Shown piece by piece: positions 1-6,316 of a stretch of DNA of 15,553 nt (position 1 is the stretch's first letter; each line of letters begins with the position of its first letter). The translations under genes were made by a program, and so were the position numbers. This DNA is from Mycobacterium sp. (GTDB taxonomy: Bacteria > Actinomycetota > Actinomycetes > Mycobacteriales > Mycobacteriaceae). The stretch lies in NCBI GenBank assembly GCA_023264755.1, contig JAHFVB010000003.1, positions 12,904 to 28,456 of the forward strand, written 5' to 3'. The notes under the pieces were generated by a model. The model ran no database searches, was not told the DNA's origin, and was given only the letters and a program-made list of their open reading frames with translations.

Positions 1-42
1 AATATTCATCAGAAGTCTGTCTACCAGAACATTCATCAGAAG
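1..42. repeat. Short direct repeat, two 15-base copies at the window edge
   Basis: The 15-mer AATATTCATCAGAAG (1-15) recurs as AACATTCATCAGAAG (28-42), 14 of 15 identical, at a 27-base offset. The copies lie beyond the 3' end of the TetR gene, in otherwise featureless DNA (43-175), and the series may continue left of the window. A pair of regulator sites for a gene outside the window is possible. No function can be assigned from this sequence. Confidence 0.45.
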
Positions 43-175
43 AGAATACCGACGGACAAAGTGCATTGCGCCAACCTCGCGCCTAGCCATGGGGAGACGC
101 GCGTAGCGCAGGTGGTCGAGCCGCGATCCGCTGAACAGTCTTGGACTCGGAGTCGCCCGGGGCCGTGTGGCCTAC

Positions 176-1030
176 TCAGGGTGCAGCTGGCCCACCGAGA
201 TGACCCAAGATGCGACCGAGCTGTTCTGCGTAGAAGTCCACGAATTCGGGATCGGACGGATCGACTCGGGATAGCGCACGAGTGAAGTGCGGGATCGCGA
301 TCGGCGCCATGTTCGCGGCGAACAGCACCAAGGTCACAATGCCGGGGTCGAGATCGGGATGGATTTCGCCGCGTGCCTGTCGTTCGCGGGCGTTGGCGAG
401 CAGGGGTGCCAGGCGTTCGGCCAGATCGGCATGATCTCGGTCATGCTGGCCCTCTCGAATGAGCGCGCGGCCCCAGTCTGGACTCTCATTCGCCTGGTGT
501 ACGAGCTTGGACAACGCCTCCGTGAAAGAGTCGGTGATCGCTGCGGCGTTGGCACTGGTGGTGATCCAGTTCTCGCTGAGCGCGTCGAACAGACCCTGCT
601 TGCCACCGAAGTGATACGTGATGAGTTGATGGGCCACACCCGCCCGCTCGGCAATCCGCATGACGCGAGCTCCGTCGTACCCGAACCTGCCGAACTCCTC
701 GCTTGCGGAATCCAGAATCAGCTGGCGGGTGCGCGCTGGATCACGGCGTTGGCCGGGATCGGTGGAGCGACGACGGCGCTGAGTCGATTTGTTCGCGTCG
801 TCGGATGCCGGCGCTACAGGAGCCGCGGTTTTGGTTCGCCCAGTGGGTTTGGCTTGAGCCTTCTTCGACGCGGTCACGCCGGATCGGCTCTTCGTTCCGG
901 AGTTCGCGGTCTTCTCACCGTCCATCTTCTTGTTTCTGACGGTGTGACCGTTGGGGGTGCCAGCCGCGCGAGTGGCGCCGTTCGTGCGGGGCTTCCGTGC
1001 CGAAGCCGAGGTGGATGTGGGTCGCGCCAT
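176..1030 (-). CDS. TetR/AcrR-family transcriptional regulator with long basic N-terminal tail
   Basis: Predicted DNA-binding repressor or activator of 284 residues. The TetR N-terminal helix-turn-helix domain spans about residues 98-152; its recognition-helix region reads AGVAHQLITYHFGGKQGLFD, the usual TetR YxHFxxKxxLF pattern. The C-terminal helical ligand and dimer domain runs to the end. The core (98-284, 187 residues) is a normal family length. The first 97 residues are extra: low-complexity, rich in Lys, Arg, Thr, Ser and Ala, with a run of four Arg at 85-88, and probably disordered. Codon choice there looks coding, so the tail is likely real. Start choice is uncertain: ATG at 1030 has a purine stretch (GAGGTGG) 16 bases upstream; an internal ATG (residue 36, base 925) or GTG (residue 52) are alternatives. 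The gene is divergent from the GlcG-monooxygenase set, so it probably controls that set and itself (inference). The ligand is unknown. Confidence 0.9.
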   Translation of the reverse strand: MARPTSTSASARKPRTNGATRAAGTPNGHTVRNKKMDGEKTANSGTKSRSGVTASKKAQAKPTGRTKTAAPVAPASDDANKSTQRRRRSTDPGQRRDPARTRQLILDSASEEFGRFGYDGARVMRIAERAGVAHQLITYHFGGKQGLFDALSENWITTSANAAAITDSFTEALSKLVHQANESPDWGRALIREGQHDRDHADLAERLAPLLANARERQARGEIHPDLDPGIVTLVLFAANMAPIAIPHFTRALSRVDPSDPEFVDFYAEQLGRILGHLGGPAAP

Positions 1031-1082
1031 GTTTCAAAGCTACAACCACCTCGACTGATCGGCGCGTTTGACCACGTGCACA

Positions 1083-1095
1083 GCGACCGGGTCGC
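1083..1095. promoter_or_regulatory. 13-base palindrome upstream of the TetR gene
   Basis: GCGACC-G-GGTCGC is a perfect inverted repeat centred on one base, 53 bases upstream of the TetR start codon. Its position suits an autoregulatory operator or a leader hairpin. It is GC-only apart from one A/T pair per arm, so chance occurrence in this GC-rich DNA is not negligible. Confidence 0.3.
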
Positions 1096-1174
1096 GCCGC
1101 CGCTGCCACCTGTCCCGCTCGGCAGTCCGGCGAGGGTAGTGCAGCAATCGGCAGCGTGAGCGGAGGAGTTCGTG

Positions 1175-1200
1175 CGGACTCATTCGCCTCAATGAGTCCG
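1175..1200. promoter_or_regulatory. 26-base inverted repeat (10-base arms), candidate operator
   Basis: CGGACTCATT at 1175-1184 and AATGAGTCCG at 1191-1200 are perfect reverse complements separated by six bases (CGCCTC). The repeat lies between the TetR gene and the plus-strand promoter at 1217-1245, where an operator for the divergent regulator would be expected. As RNA it would also form a 10-bp hairpin in a TetR transcript starting further right. The choice between DNA operator and RNA hairpin is open. Confidence 0.55.
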
Positions 1201-1210
1201 GGAGGCGAGC

Positions 1211-1223
1211 TAGTCATTGACTA
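1211..1223. promoter_or_regulatory. 13-base palindrome overlapping the -35 box, candidate TetR operator
   Basis: TAGTCA-T-TGACTA is a perfect palindrome around base 1217. Its right arm contains the TTGACT hexamer used as the -35 box of the promoter at 1217-1245, so a bound dimer would block RNA polymerase. This is a typical geometry for TetR-family repression of a divergent operon. That this TetR binds here is inference. Confidence 0.5.
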
Positions 1224-1245
1224 ACCCAGATGAACGACGTACTTT
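1217..1245 (+). promoter_or_regulatory. Predicted sigma-70-type promoter for the GlcG-monooxygenase operon
   Basis: TTGACT (1217-1222) and TACTTT (1240-1245) are separated by 17 bases, a good match to housekeeping-sigma -35 and -10 elements. Transcription would begin near 1252, giving a leader of about 190 bases before the first start codon at 1439. The -35 lies inside the palindrome at 1211-1223. Confidence 0.5.
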
Positions 1246-1319
1246 GTGTTCAGCGCCACACCGATGAATAATCATCAATGCCCACGGGAACCTGAACAAG
1301 TTAAGTGATTTGGTTCTGC

Positions 1320-1414
1320 GCCGGGAGCTTTCGTGTCCACTCAGTGGAAGCGCGCCCGGCAGCGCCACCACCTGGACGACTGTGCACGCTAAGGCCTGAT
1401 TGCCGGGCAGTCGT
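1320..1414 (+). promoter_or_regulatory. Structured 5' leader with two stem-loops
   Basis: Stem 1 pairs GCCGGG (1320-1325) with CCCGGC (1355-1360), continues after a small internal loop as 1327-1334 with 1344-1351 (three wobble pairs), and contains the perfect palindrome TCCACT-C-AGTGGA (1336-1348). Stem 2 pairs ACGACTG (1376-1382) with CAGTCGT (1408-1414) around a 25-base loop. Both lie in the predicted leader of the operon, ending 16 bases before the AAGGAG at 1431-1436. No known riboswitch class was recognised. Confidence 0.35.
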
Positions 1415-1438
1415 ACCTCCAGATCCGACGAAGGAGTC

Positions 1439-1858
1439 ATGTTGAGAGAGCCCCTCAAGTACGACGTCGCTAGTGCCGCCGCTCAGGCCGTCATAGAGAT
1501 CGGCCGCGAGAAGGGGTTGTTCCTGGCGGTTTCGGTGGTCAATCGCGACGGGATTACCAAAGTCATTCTGAGCGACGACGGGGTGGGGCCGATGGGGGTG
1601 GAGACCAGCAGGCGCAAGGCCTATACCGCCGCAGTAACCGGAATGCCCACCACGATCTTTGCCAAGTTCGCCTCGAGCCCCGAAGTGGCTGCCGCACCGC
1701 CGCACCTGATCGACGCGCAATTGCTGCCGATGCCCGGTGGGTGGCCGATCGTGGTCGACGGGGAGGTCATCGGCGGCATCGGCGTCGGTGGCGCCGACGG
1801 CGTCACCGACGACAACGTGGCGCAGCAGGCGCTTGAAAAGTTCGCGGCGCAGTGGTGA
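1439..1858 (+). CDS. GlcG/HbpS-family (heme-degrading-domain) protein
   Basis: A 139-residue protein of the GlcG/HbpS fold (Pfam Haem_degrading), small cytosolic or secreted proteins linked to heme binding in Streptomyces HbpS and often found beside oxidoreductase genes with unknown role. Family hallmarks are visible: a SRRKAYTAA segment (57-65), and a C-terminal GGWPIVVDGEVIGGIGVGG block (100-118) followed by a conserved Asp and Ala-rich helix. Length matches the family. No signal peptide is seen. The start is taken as ATG 1439; the AAGGAG at 1431-1436 is only two bases away, so the adjacent TTG at 1442 is an alternative. An upstream in-frame TTG at 1400 is less likely. It is the first gene after the predicted promoter and lies 61 bases before the monooxygenase, so the two are probably co-transcribed. 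Confidence 0.85.
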   Translation: MLREPLKYDVASAAAQAVIEIGREKGLFLAVSVVNRDGITKVILSDDGVGPMGVETSRRKAYTAAVTGMPTTIFAKFASSPEVAAAPPHLIDAQLLPMPGGWPIVVDGEVIGGIGVGGADGVTDDNVAQQALEKFAAQW

Positions 1859-1919
1859 CTCAGCGGAGCGCACCGCCGGTGCGCGAATGCGCCGGCATCA
1901 AAGTGGAGGTACAGGCCCG

Positions 1920-2933
1920 ATGATCAAACCTTGGCTCTTCGAGTTCTTTCATTCCGTACACGACCCGAGTCGGCGCGATCAGTCGACTGCTGTCCAAGAT
2001 CAGTTCCAGTACTACTTCGACCTCTGGGTGAACGCGGAATCGACAGGCTGGGAAGGAATCTTCTTCAGCGAGCATCACTTCGGGCCGGGGTACAGCCCGT
2101 CGCCCAACATCGTCATCGCCCATCTGGCGGCGCTGACCAAGACGCTTAGGCTTGGTGTCATCGGCACCGTATCCGCGTACACGACACCGTGGCGGGTGGC
2201 AGAAGAGTTCGCGATGTTGGATCACTTGACGCAGGGTCGCCTTGAGCCGGGTGTCGTTAGCGGCATCCCACCAGAGCTGGCCGTCGTCGGCATCGACCGC
2301 GAAACCGCCATCGAGGTACACGGCGAAATCTTGGATGTGCTGCTTGCTGCGGTGGCGAAACCGATACTGTCTCACCACGGCAAGCATTTCTCGTTCGAGG
2401 ACATCCGGCTGACACCGGGCTTCTTTCAGGAGACTCCGGCCGTGTGGACTGCTGCCACCAGTACCGAATCCGCGCGTCGCGCAGGGGAGCGCGGTCTCAA
2501 GATGTGTAGCGGGTTCGCCGACGTCGAGGTCTTGGTGCCGGCCTTCGAGGCCTACCAACAAGGCGCCGCGTCGGCCGGACATCCGACCGGACCGGACCAA
2601 GTCGCCATCCGACGCTCGGTGACTCTCGTCGAGACGGAGGCTGAGGCCGAGCACGCACTGGACATTGCCAAAGAAGGCACCAGAGAGCTATTTGCGGTGA
2701 GCGGCGAAGCCATGAAGATGCCCGACGCGCCGGCGAAGCCAATGGAAAAGGACGAGTTGGTCTGCGGCACTCCCGCTCAGGTGGCCGACGAGATCATCCG
2801 CCAATGTACTGCGCTGGGGGCCGGCAACTTCCTGGCTACCTTCAACGTCTTCGATCAGCAGGAGCTGCGCAAGCAGCATGAGCTGTTCGCCACGCATGTC
2901 ATTCCCCGGCTCCGGGCCGCTGAGATCGGATGA
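1920..2933 (+). CDS. LLM-class (luciferase-like) flavin-dependent monooxygenase
   Basis: A 337-residue bacterial-luciferase-like TIM-barrel oxidoreductase. Members use FMNH2 (supplied by a separate reductase) or F420 and oxygenate ketones, aldehydes, sulfonates or aromatics. The sequence shows the N-terminal strand, the EHHF motif at 51-54, the LTKTLRLG strand at 72-79, a GRLEPGVVSG block at 106-115 (commonly GRLxxGVGxG in relatives), and the C-terminal VCGTPAQVADEI segment at 281-292. Start ATG 1920 is chosen for the GGAGGT at 1905-1910, nine bases upstream, and for family length; the frame stays open further upstream without a good ribosome site. Its stop overlaps the hydrolase start by four bases, so translation is probably coupled. 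Substrate and flavin type cannot be read from the sequence. The nearby flavin reductase makes FMNH2 use plausible (inference). Confidence 0.9.
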   Translation: MIKPWLFEFFHSVHDPSRRDQSTAVQDQFQYYFDLWVNAESTGWEGIFFSEHHFGPGYSPSPNIVIAHLAALTKTLRLGVIGTVSAYTTPWRVAEEFAMLDHLTQGRLEPGVVSGIPPELAVVGIDRETAIEVHGEILDVLLAAVAKPILSHHGKHFSFEDIRLTPGFFQETPAVWTAATSTESARRAGERGLKMCSGFADVEVLVPAFEAYQQGAASAGHPTGPDQVAIRRSVTLVETEAEAEHALDIAKEGTRELFAVSGEAMKMPDAPAKPMEKDELVCGTPAQVADEIIRQCTALGAGNFLATFNVFDQQELRKQHELFATHVIPRLRAAEIG

Positions 2934-3766
2934 CGACGATGACTGAATTCACCACCCAGTGCTATGCGGGCGGTGGGGACGACCGTCACGAGCTCGACGT
3001 GTTCACACCCACGGCATCCGAGAATCTGCGGACCGCGGTGTTGATCCTGCACGGCGGCGCATTCGTGCACGGCGATCGCACCGCGGTGCACGCCAGGGCG
3101 AAGGCGTACGCAGCCCGCGGCATCACCGCGATCGCTGTCGGGTATCGACTCCTGGACTCGGCCCCTTGGCCCGCCCAGGTCGATGACGTCAGGGCAGCGC
3201 TGGAGTGGACGACCGCCCATGCCGATGAGCTTGGTATCGACGAAGACCGCATCGTCCTTCAGGGGCACAGTGCTGGAGCGCAACTCGCGATGGTTACAGC
3301 TGGCAAGAACGTCGCTGATGGTGGCACCAGGATTGCCGCAGTGGTCGGGTACTTCGCGCCGCTCGCGATGGCGCTGGCCCCCGCACCCGGAATACTTCCC
3401 GCGCAGATGCTATTTGGGCCGGAAGCAACCGAGGAGGCGGCCGAAGCGGCCAGTCCGATTTCCTACATCGGACCGGACTTTCCGACGACGGTGCTGGTAC
3501 ACGGCGCGGGTGACCGCTTCATTCCGGCTGTCGCCAGTCTCAAGCTATACGAGGCTCTTGCCGCAGCCGGGGTCACTGCTGAACTACACCTGATTGCCGC
3601 CCAGGACCACGAGTTCGACATGACTCCGCGGTACACCGAATCGTCCACCGATGCCGTCGTCGCATTCCTGCGCGCGCAGGTCATCGAGCCTGACACCGCC
3701 GAAACTGAAGTGCGTGAGTCGAATCCGTTCGTCTCGATGCCGCCCCCGGGCGGACCACCGGCCTGA
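2930..3766 (+). CDS. Alpha/beta hydrolase, HSL/carboxylesterase type
   Basis: A 278-residue cytosolic serine hydrolase resembling the hormone-sensitive-lipase/esterase group. The oxyanion-hole HGG lies at 41-43 (HGGAFVHG), the nucleophile elbow GHSAG at 112-116 with Ser114, and probable catalytic acid and base at Asp195 (HGAGDRFIP) and His227 (QDHEFD). No signal peptide is seen. The last 28 residues form a Pro/Gly-rich tail (PPPGGPP) beyond the hydrolase core. The start overlaps the monooxygenase stop as ATGA; a second ATG at 2939 is a weaker alternative. The tight coupling suggests it acts on the monooxygenase product, for example an ester or lactone from a Baeyer-Villiger-type step (inference). 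A similar fold with the HGG motif also occurs in kynurenine formamidase-like enzymes. Confidence 0.9.
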   Translation: MTTMTEFTTQCYAGGGDDRHELDVFTPTASENLRTAVLILHGGAFVHGDRTAVHARAKAYAARGITAIAVGYRLLDSAPWPAQVDDVRAALEWTTAHADELGIDEDRIVLQGHSAGAQLAMVTAGKNVADGGTRIAAVVGYFAPLAMALAPAPGILPAQMLFGPEATEEAAEAASPISYIGPDFPTTVLVHGAGDRFIPAVASLKLYEALAAAGVTAELHLIAAQDHEFDMTPRYTESSTDAVVAFLRAQVIEPDTAETEVRESNPFVSMPPPGGPPA

Positions 3767-3772
3767 CACAGC

Positions 3773-3856
3773 TTGCCCCGCTATCAGTTCGGATCGCGGG
3801 GCAGCCCCTAGCCGTGTTGGACGGATTCCTGACGGCTGGGGGCGCCAGCCCCGCGA
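3773..3856 (+). promoter_or_regulatory. Intergenic RNA with mutually exclusive stems, switch or attenuator candidate
   Basis: Fold A: 3773-3781 pairs with 3796-3804 (9 bp, core GCCCCGC/GCGGGGC, plus three inner pairs), and GGCTGG 3834-3839 pairs with CCAGCC 3845-3850. Fold B: 3804-3815 pairs with 3832-3843 (12 bp, one wobble), enclosed by 3794-3802 pairing with 3848-3856 (9 bp). The two folds share bases and cannot coexist, because GCCCCGC occurs twice (3775-3781 and 3848-3854) and both copies complement GCGGGGC at 3796-3802. In fold B the outer helix pairs A3856, the first base of the AAGGAG site (3856-3861) of the next gene. No U-tract follows. Pairing is read by eye; function is inference. 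Confidence 0.4.
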
Positions 3857-3867
3857 AGGAGCGTGAT

Positions 3868-4251
3868 GTGGAGTTGACGACCGTAGCTCAGGCTGAGGAC
3901 GCGTGGAACGACGCGTTCCTAGCTCCGACCGTCGAACCGATGAGGCTGCTGTTGCACCCGGATTTCATTGCGGTGCATGGTCCGATCGGTCATATCCAGG
4001 ATCTCGACGAGTTCATCAACGATGCAGCCGCGCGACCGCGGCCGGTCGAGGTCGCAGTCCTGGCCCGCACAGTCCGGGAAATCAATGACATGGCCACTGT
4101 CAGCTGTATCCAGGAGCTGCGCATTCCATTTGCACCCAATGTGCCACCGTTCACAATTCAGGCGGCGGTGACGCGCGTGTGGGTGCGCGACGGGGGGACT
4201 GATTGGTCCCTCGCGCATCTGCAGATGGCTCGTCGACTGCCCCCCGGCTAG
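3868..4251 (+). CDS. SnoaL/NTF2-like protein (DUF4440-type)
   Basis: A 127-residue protein predicted to adopt the cone-shaped NTF2-like fold shared by SnoaL cyclases, ketosteroid isomerase-like enzymes and DUF4440 proteins. Evidence is the N-terminal helix with DAWNDAFL (11-18), the LLLHPDFIAVHG strand region (27-38), a helix FINDAA, and the C-terminal beta pairs ending WSLAHLQMARRL (113-123), typical of the family. Start GTG 3868 is preferred because AAGGAG (3856-3861) sits six bases upstream; an in-frame TTG at 3814 would put its codons inside the stem-loop region. It could be an isomerase or hydratase in the same pathway, or a binding protein; catalytic residues are not obvious. It is separated from the hydrolase by 101 structured bases, so expression may be tuned separately. 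Confidence 0.75.
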   Translation: MELTTVAQAEDAWNDAFLAPTVEPMRLLLHPDFIAVHGPIGHIQDLDEFINDAAARPRPVEVAVLARTVREINDMATVSCIQELRIPFAPNVPPFTIQAAVTRVWVRDGGTDWSLAHLQMARRLPPG

Positions 4252-4505
4252 CGCCGAGCCAACGTCGCTGGCCGTACTCCACGCGGCGGCCCCGCTCTGA
4301 ACCTCGTTCTGCCGGATGCGACGAACCTGGGTTGGAAGTTGGCGGCTGCGGTTGGAGACTCACGCGCCCATTAGTTGCTAGGCGGCTACGGCTCGGAGCG
4401 ACATCCCGTGGGCCGACGGGTGATGATGAATTCTCTCGCGCAGTTGCTCGCCGGTGCCGACGTTCGCTTCGACGCGCTCGATCGATGGAAGTGGTTGCCC
4501 TCCGA

Positions 4506-4534
4506 AGCGGACGAGCGGCCAGAATTCGTCCGCT
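4506..4534. promoter_or_regulatory. 29-base inverted repeat with 9-base arms upstream of the mce operon
   Basis: AGCGGACGA (4506-4514) and TCGTCCGCT (4526-4534) are perfect reverse complements around an 11-base spacer. The repeat lies about 160 bases upstream of the first permease start and about 50 bases upstream of the promoter candidate. It is either an operator for the mce operon or a hairpin ending transcripts arriving from the upstream genes. No U-tract follows. Confidence 0.45.
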
Positions 4535-4551
4535 GACTACGGCGAACCGGC

Positions 4552-4563
4552 CACACCTGTGTG
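4552..4563. promoter_or_regulatory. 12-base palindrome CACAC-CT-GTGTG
   Basis: Five-base perfect arms around CT, 24 bases upstream of the possible -35 box at 4587. The location suits a regulator site for the mce promoter, but the repeat is short enough to occur by chance. Confidence 0.25.
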
Positions 4564-4586
4564 ATTTTCATTGAATGGAAGTCCGA

Positions 4587-4616
4587 TTGTGAGCCGGGCC
4601 ACTACCTGGTTAGCGT
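4587..4616 (+). promoter_or_regulatory. Weak promoter candidate for the mce operon
   Basis: TTGTGA (4587-4592) and TAGCGT (4611-4616) are spaced by 18 bases. The -10 fits the loose actinobacterial TAnnnT pattern, and the -35 matches TTGACA at four of six positions. This would give a leader of about 70 bases before the start at 4697. The evidence is only the hexamers and position. Confidence 0.25.
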
Positions 4617-4696
4617 CGCAGCGTGTCGTCGAGAGCAAGTTCCTGGTCAAGCGTGGTCGGCACTGGAGCCGCCCATGATCCGGGAGTAGGAATCTA

Positions 4697-5464
4697 ATGG
4701 CCTTCCTGGATGCGGCGGCGAAACCCGCCCGTGCGACAGGCGATTTCGTGCTCTTCACGCTCGAGGTAGCAGTGGTTGCGTTCACTCGCCGTTTGGCATG
4801 GCGCGAGGCGCTGCTCCAAATGTGGTTCGTGGCCCGGGTGTCGATACTGCCGACACTCCTGCTGGCCATCCCGTTCACCGTGTTGACCGTCTTCATGCTG
4901 AACATTCTCTTGATCGAGTTCGGTGCCGCCGACTTCTCCGGCGTCGGAGCATCGTTCACTGCCGTCACCCAGATCGGTCCCATTGTGACCGTGCTAGTGG
5001 TGGCGGGAGCCGGAGCGACCGCCATGTGTGCCGACCTCGGTGCCCGTACCATCCGCGAGGAACTGGATGCGCTACGCGTTCTCGGAATCGACACCAACCA
5101 GGCCCTCGTTGTCACGCGGGTGCTTGCAGCGACATTGGTGGCGATGCTGCTGTCCTCGGCGGTGTCCGTGGTCGGGCTCGTCGGCGCCTACCTGTTTGCC
5201 GTCTATGCGCAACACACCAATCCAGGCGCCTTCGTGGCGAGCCTGACGCTCTTGGTGGGACTTCCGGAGGTGATCGTCGCCCTCGTCAAGGCCGCGCTCT
5301 TCGGTCTGTCGGCCAGTCTCATCGCTTGTTTCAAGGGCACGACCGTCGGCGGTGGTCCGGCTGGTGTAGGTAACGCCGTCAACGAGACGGTGGTGTACAG
5401 CTTCATCGCGTTGTTCTTCATCAATGTGATCGCCACGGCTGTCGGGGTGAAGGCAACGGCATGA
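4697..5464 (+). CDS. yrbEA: YrbE/MlaE-family ABC permease, first subunit of the mce operon
   Basis: A 255-residue integral membrane permease homologous to MlaE; in actinobacteria two YrbE subunits form the inner-membrane core of a Mce lipid importer. Several hydrophobic segments are visible (about 50-75, 90-112, 140-170, 185-210, 232-250). The cytoplasmic coupling-helix motif EELDALRVLGI lies at 121-131 (compare EEIDALEVMGI in its partner), and the conserved GGGPAGVG at 218-225. Length is normal. A GGGAG at 4682-4686 lies ten bases before the ATG. It heads an eight-gene plus-strand operon and overlaps the next gene by four bases. The partner ATPase (MceG/MlaF) is not in the window and would come from elsewhere in the genome, as is usual in mycobacteria. 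Confidence 0.95.
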   Translation: MAFLDAAAKPARATGDFVLFTLEVAVVAFTRRLAWREALLQMWFVARVSILPTLLLAIPFTVLTVFMLNILLIEFGAADFSGVGASFTAVTQIGPIVTVLVVAGAGATAMCADLGARTIREELDALRVLGIDTNQALVVTRVLAATLVAMLLSSAVSVVGLVGAYLFAVYAQHTNPGAFVASLTLLVGLPEVIVALVKAALFGLSASLIACFKGTTVGGGPAGVGNAVNETVVYSFIALFFINVIATAVGVKATA

Positions 5465-6312
5465 GCGTCGCGACGAGGGGTCCGGCTCCACGCCTTCAGA
5501 ACCGCCTGGCGCGATTGGCTGGCGGTTGGAACCGCGTCGGGCAGCAGACGTTCTTCTACAGCCGGACGATCCGCTCGGCATGGGATGCTTGTATCCACTA
5601 CCGCATCGAAATTGTCCGACTGGTTGCACAGATGAGTTTGGGCACAGGCGCTTTGGCTGTCATCGGCGGCACCATCGCGATCGTCGGCTTCCTGACGCTG
5701 TCGACCGGTGCCCTCATCGCGGTTCAGGGCTACAACCAACTATCGGGTATCGGCGTCGAGGCGATGACCGGGTTCACCTCTGCGTATCTGAATGTCCGGC
5801 TGATCGCACCGCTTACGTCGAGTATCGGGCTGGCGGCGACCATCGGTGCCGGTGCTACCGCACAGTTGGGCGCTATGCGCATCGCCGAGGAGATCGACGC
5901 GCTGGAGGTGATGGGCATTCGGTCAGTGGCGTATCTGAGCTCCACCCGGCTCGTGGCGGGGGCGATCGTGGTGATCCCGCTGTACTGCGTGGCGGTGATC
6001 ATGTCCTTCACTGCAGCGCGTTTCGGTACCACGTTCGTCTACGGGCAGTCCGTCGGCGTCTATGACCACTACTTCTACACCTTCCTGAACCCGATGGATC
6101 TGCTGTGGTCCTTCTTCCAAGCAATGGTCATGGCCGTCGTGGTGATGCTGGTCCACACCTACTACGGATATACGGCATCGGGCGGACCCGCCGGAGTAGG
6201 TGAAGCGGTCGGTCGCGCGGTCCGGACTTCTCTGGTGTCCGTCGTCTTCGTGACACTGTTCGTGACTTTGGCCATCTACGGCCGAGCGGCCGGCGTCAAT
6301 CTGGCGGGATGA
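5461..6312 (+). CDS. yrbEB: YrbE/MlaE-family ABC permease, second subunit
   Basis: A 283-residue MlaE-type permease, the usual second half of the heteromeric YrbE core. The coupling motif EEIDALEVMGI is at 143-153 and GGPAGVG at 241-247; hydrophobic segments run at about 60-90, 115-138, 160-185, 213-233 and 257-275. The N-terminal 45 residues form the basic amphipathic stretch typical of the YrbEB subunit. Its ATG overlaps the preceding stop (ATGA), so the two permeases are probably made in equal amounts. Only four bases separate it from mceA. Confidence 0.95.
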   Translation: MSVATRGPAPRLQNRLARLAGGWNRVGQQTFFYSRTIRSAWDACIHYRIEIVRLVAQMSLGTGALAVIGGTIAIVGFLTLSTGALIAVQGYNQLSGIGVEAMTGFTSAYLNVRLIAPLTSSIGLAATIGAGATAQLGAMRIAEEIDALEVMGIRSVAYLSSTRLVAGAIVVIPLYCVAVIMSFTAARFGTTFVYGQSVGVYDHYFYTFLNPMDLLWSFFQAMVMAVVVMLVHTYYGYTASGGPAGVGEAVGRAVRTSLVSVVFVTLFVTLAIYGRAAGVNLAG

Positions 6313-6316
6313 CCAA

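Larger units (their letters stand above)
4252..4696 (+). other. Non-coding region upstream of the mce operon
   Basis: No convincing gene is seen in these 445 bases. Open frames on either strand have Arg/Ser/Pro-rich, family-less translations. The stretch holds a small stem CCCGT/ACGGG (4405-4409 with 4416-4420), the inverted repeat at 4506-4534, the CACAC-CT-GTGTG palindrome at 4552-4563 and a weak promoter candidate at 4587-4616. It is probably the control region of the mce operon. Confidence 0.6.

Noticed and set aside
90..175. Stretch resembling a tRNA D-arm (GTAGCGCAGGTGGTCGAG)
   Set aside because: No matching acceptor stem, anticodon arm or T-loop (GTTCGAxTC) could be placed downstream, so a tRNA is not supported.
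287..1159. Long open frame on the plus strand (290 codons) opposite the TetR gene
   Set aside because: It has no recognisable domain, and its translation is Arg/Gly/Ser-rich as expected for the antisense of a GC-rich gene. The minus strand carries a clear TetR domain.
4405..4420. CCCGT/ACGGG stem as a terminator after the NTF2-like gene
   Set aside because: It has only five pairs and no U-tract, and lies more than 150 bases past the stop; too weak to call.
4203..4574. Open frame of 123 codons between the NTF2-like gene and the mce operon
   Set aside because: The translation is Arg/Ser/Pro-rich without a family pattern, overlaps the end of the upstream gene and lacks a good ribosome site; treated as non-coding.
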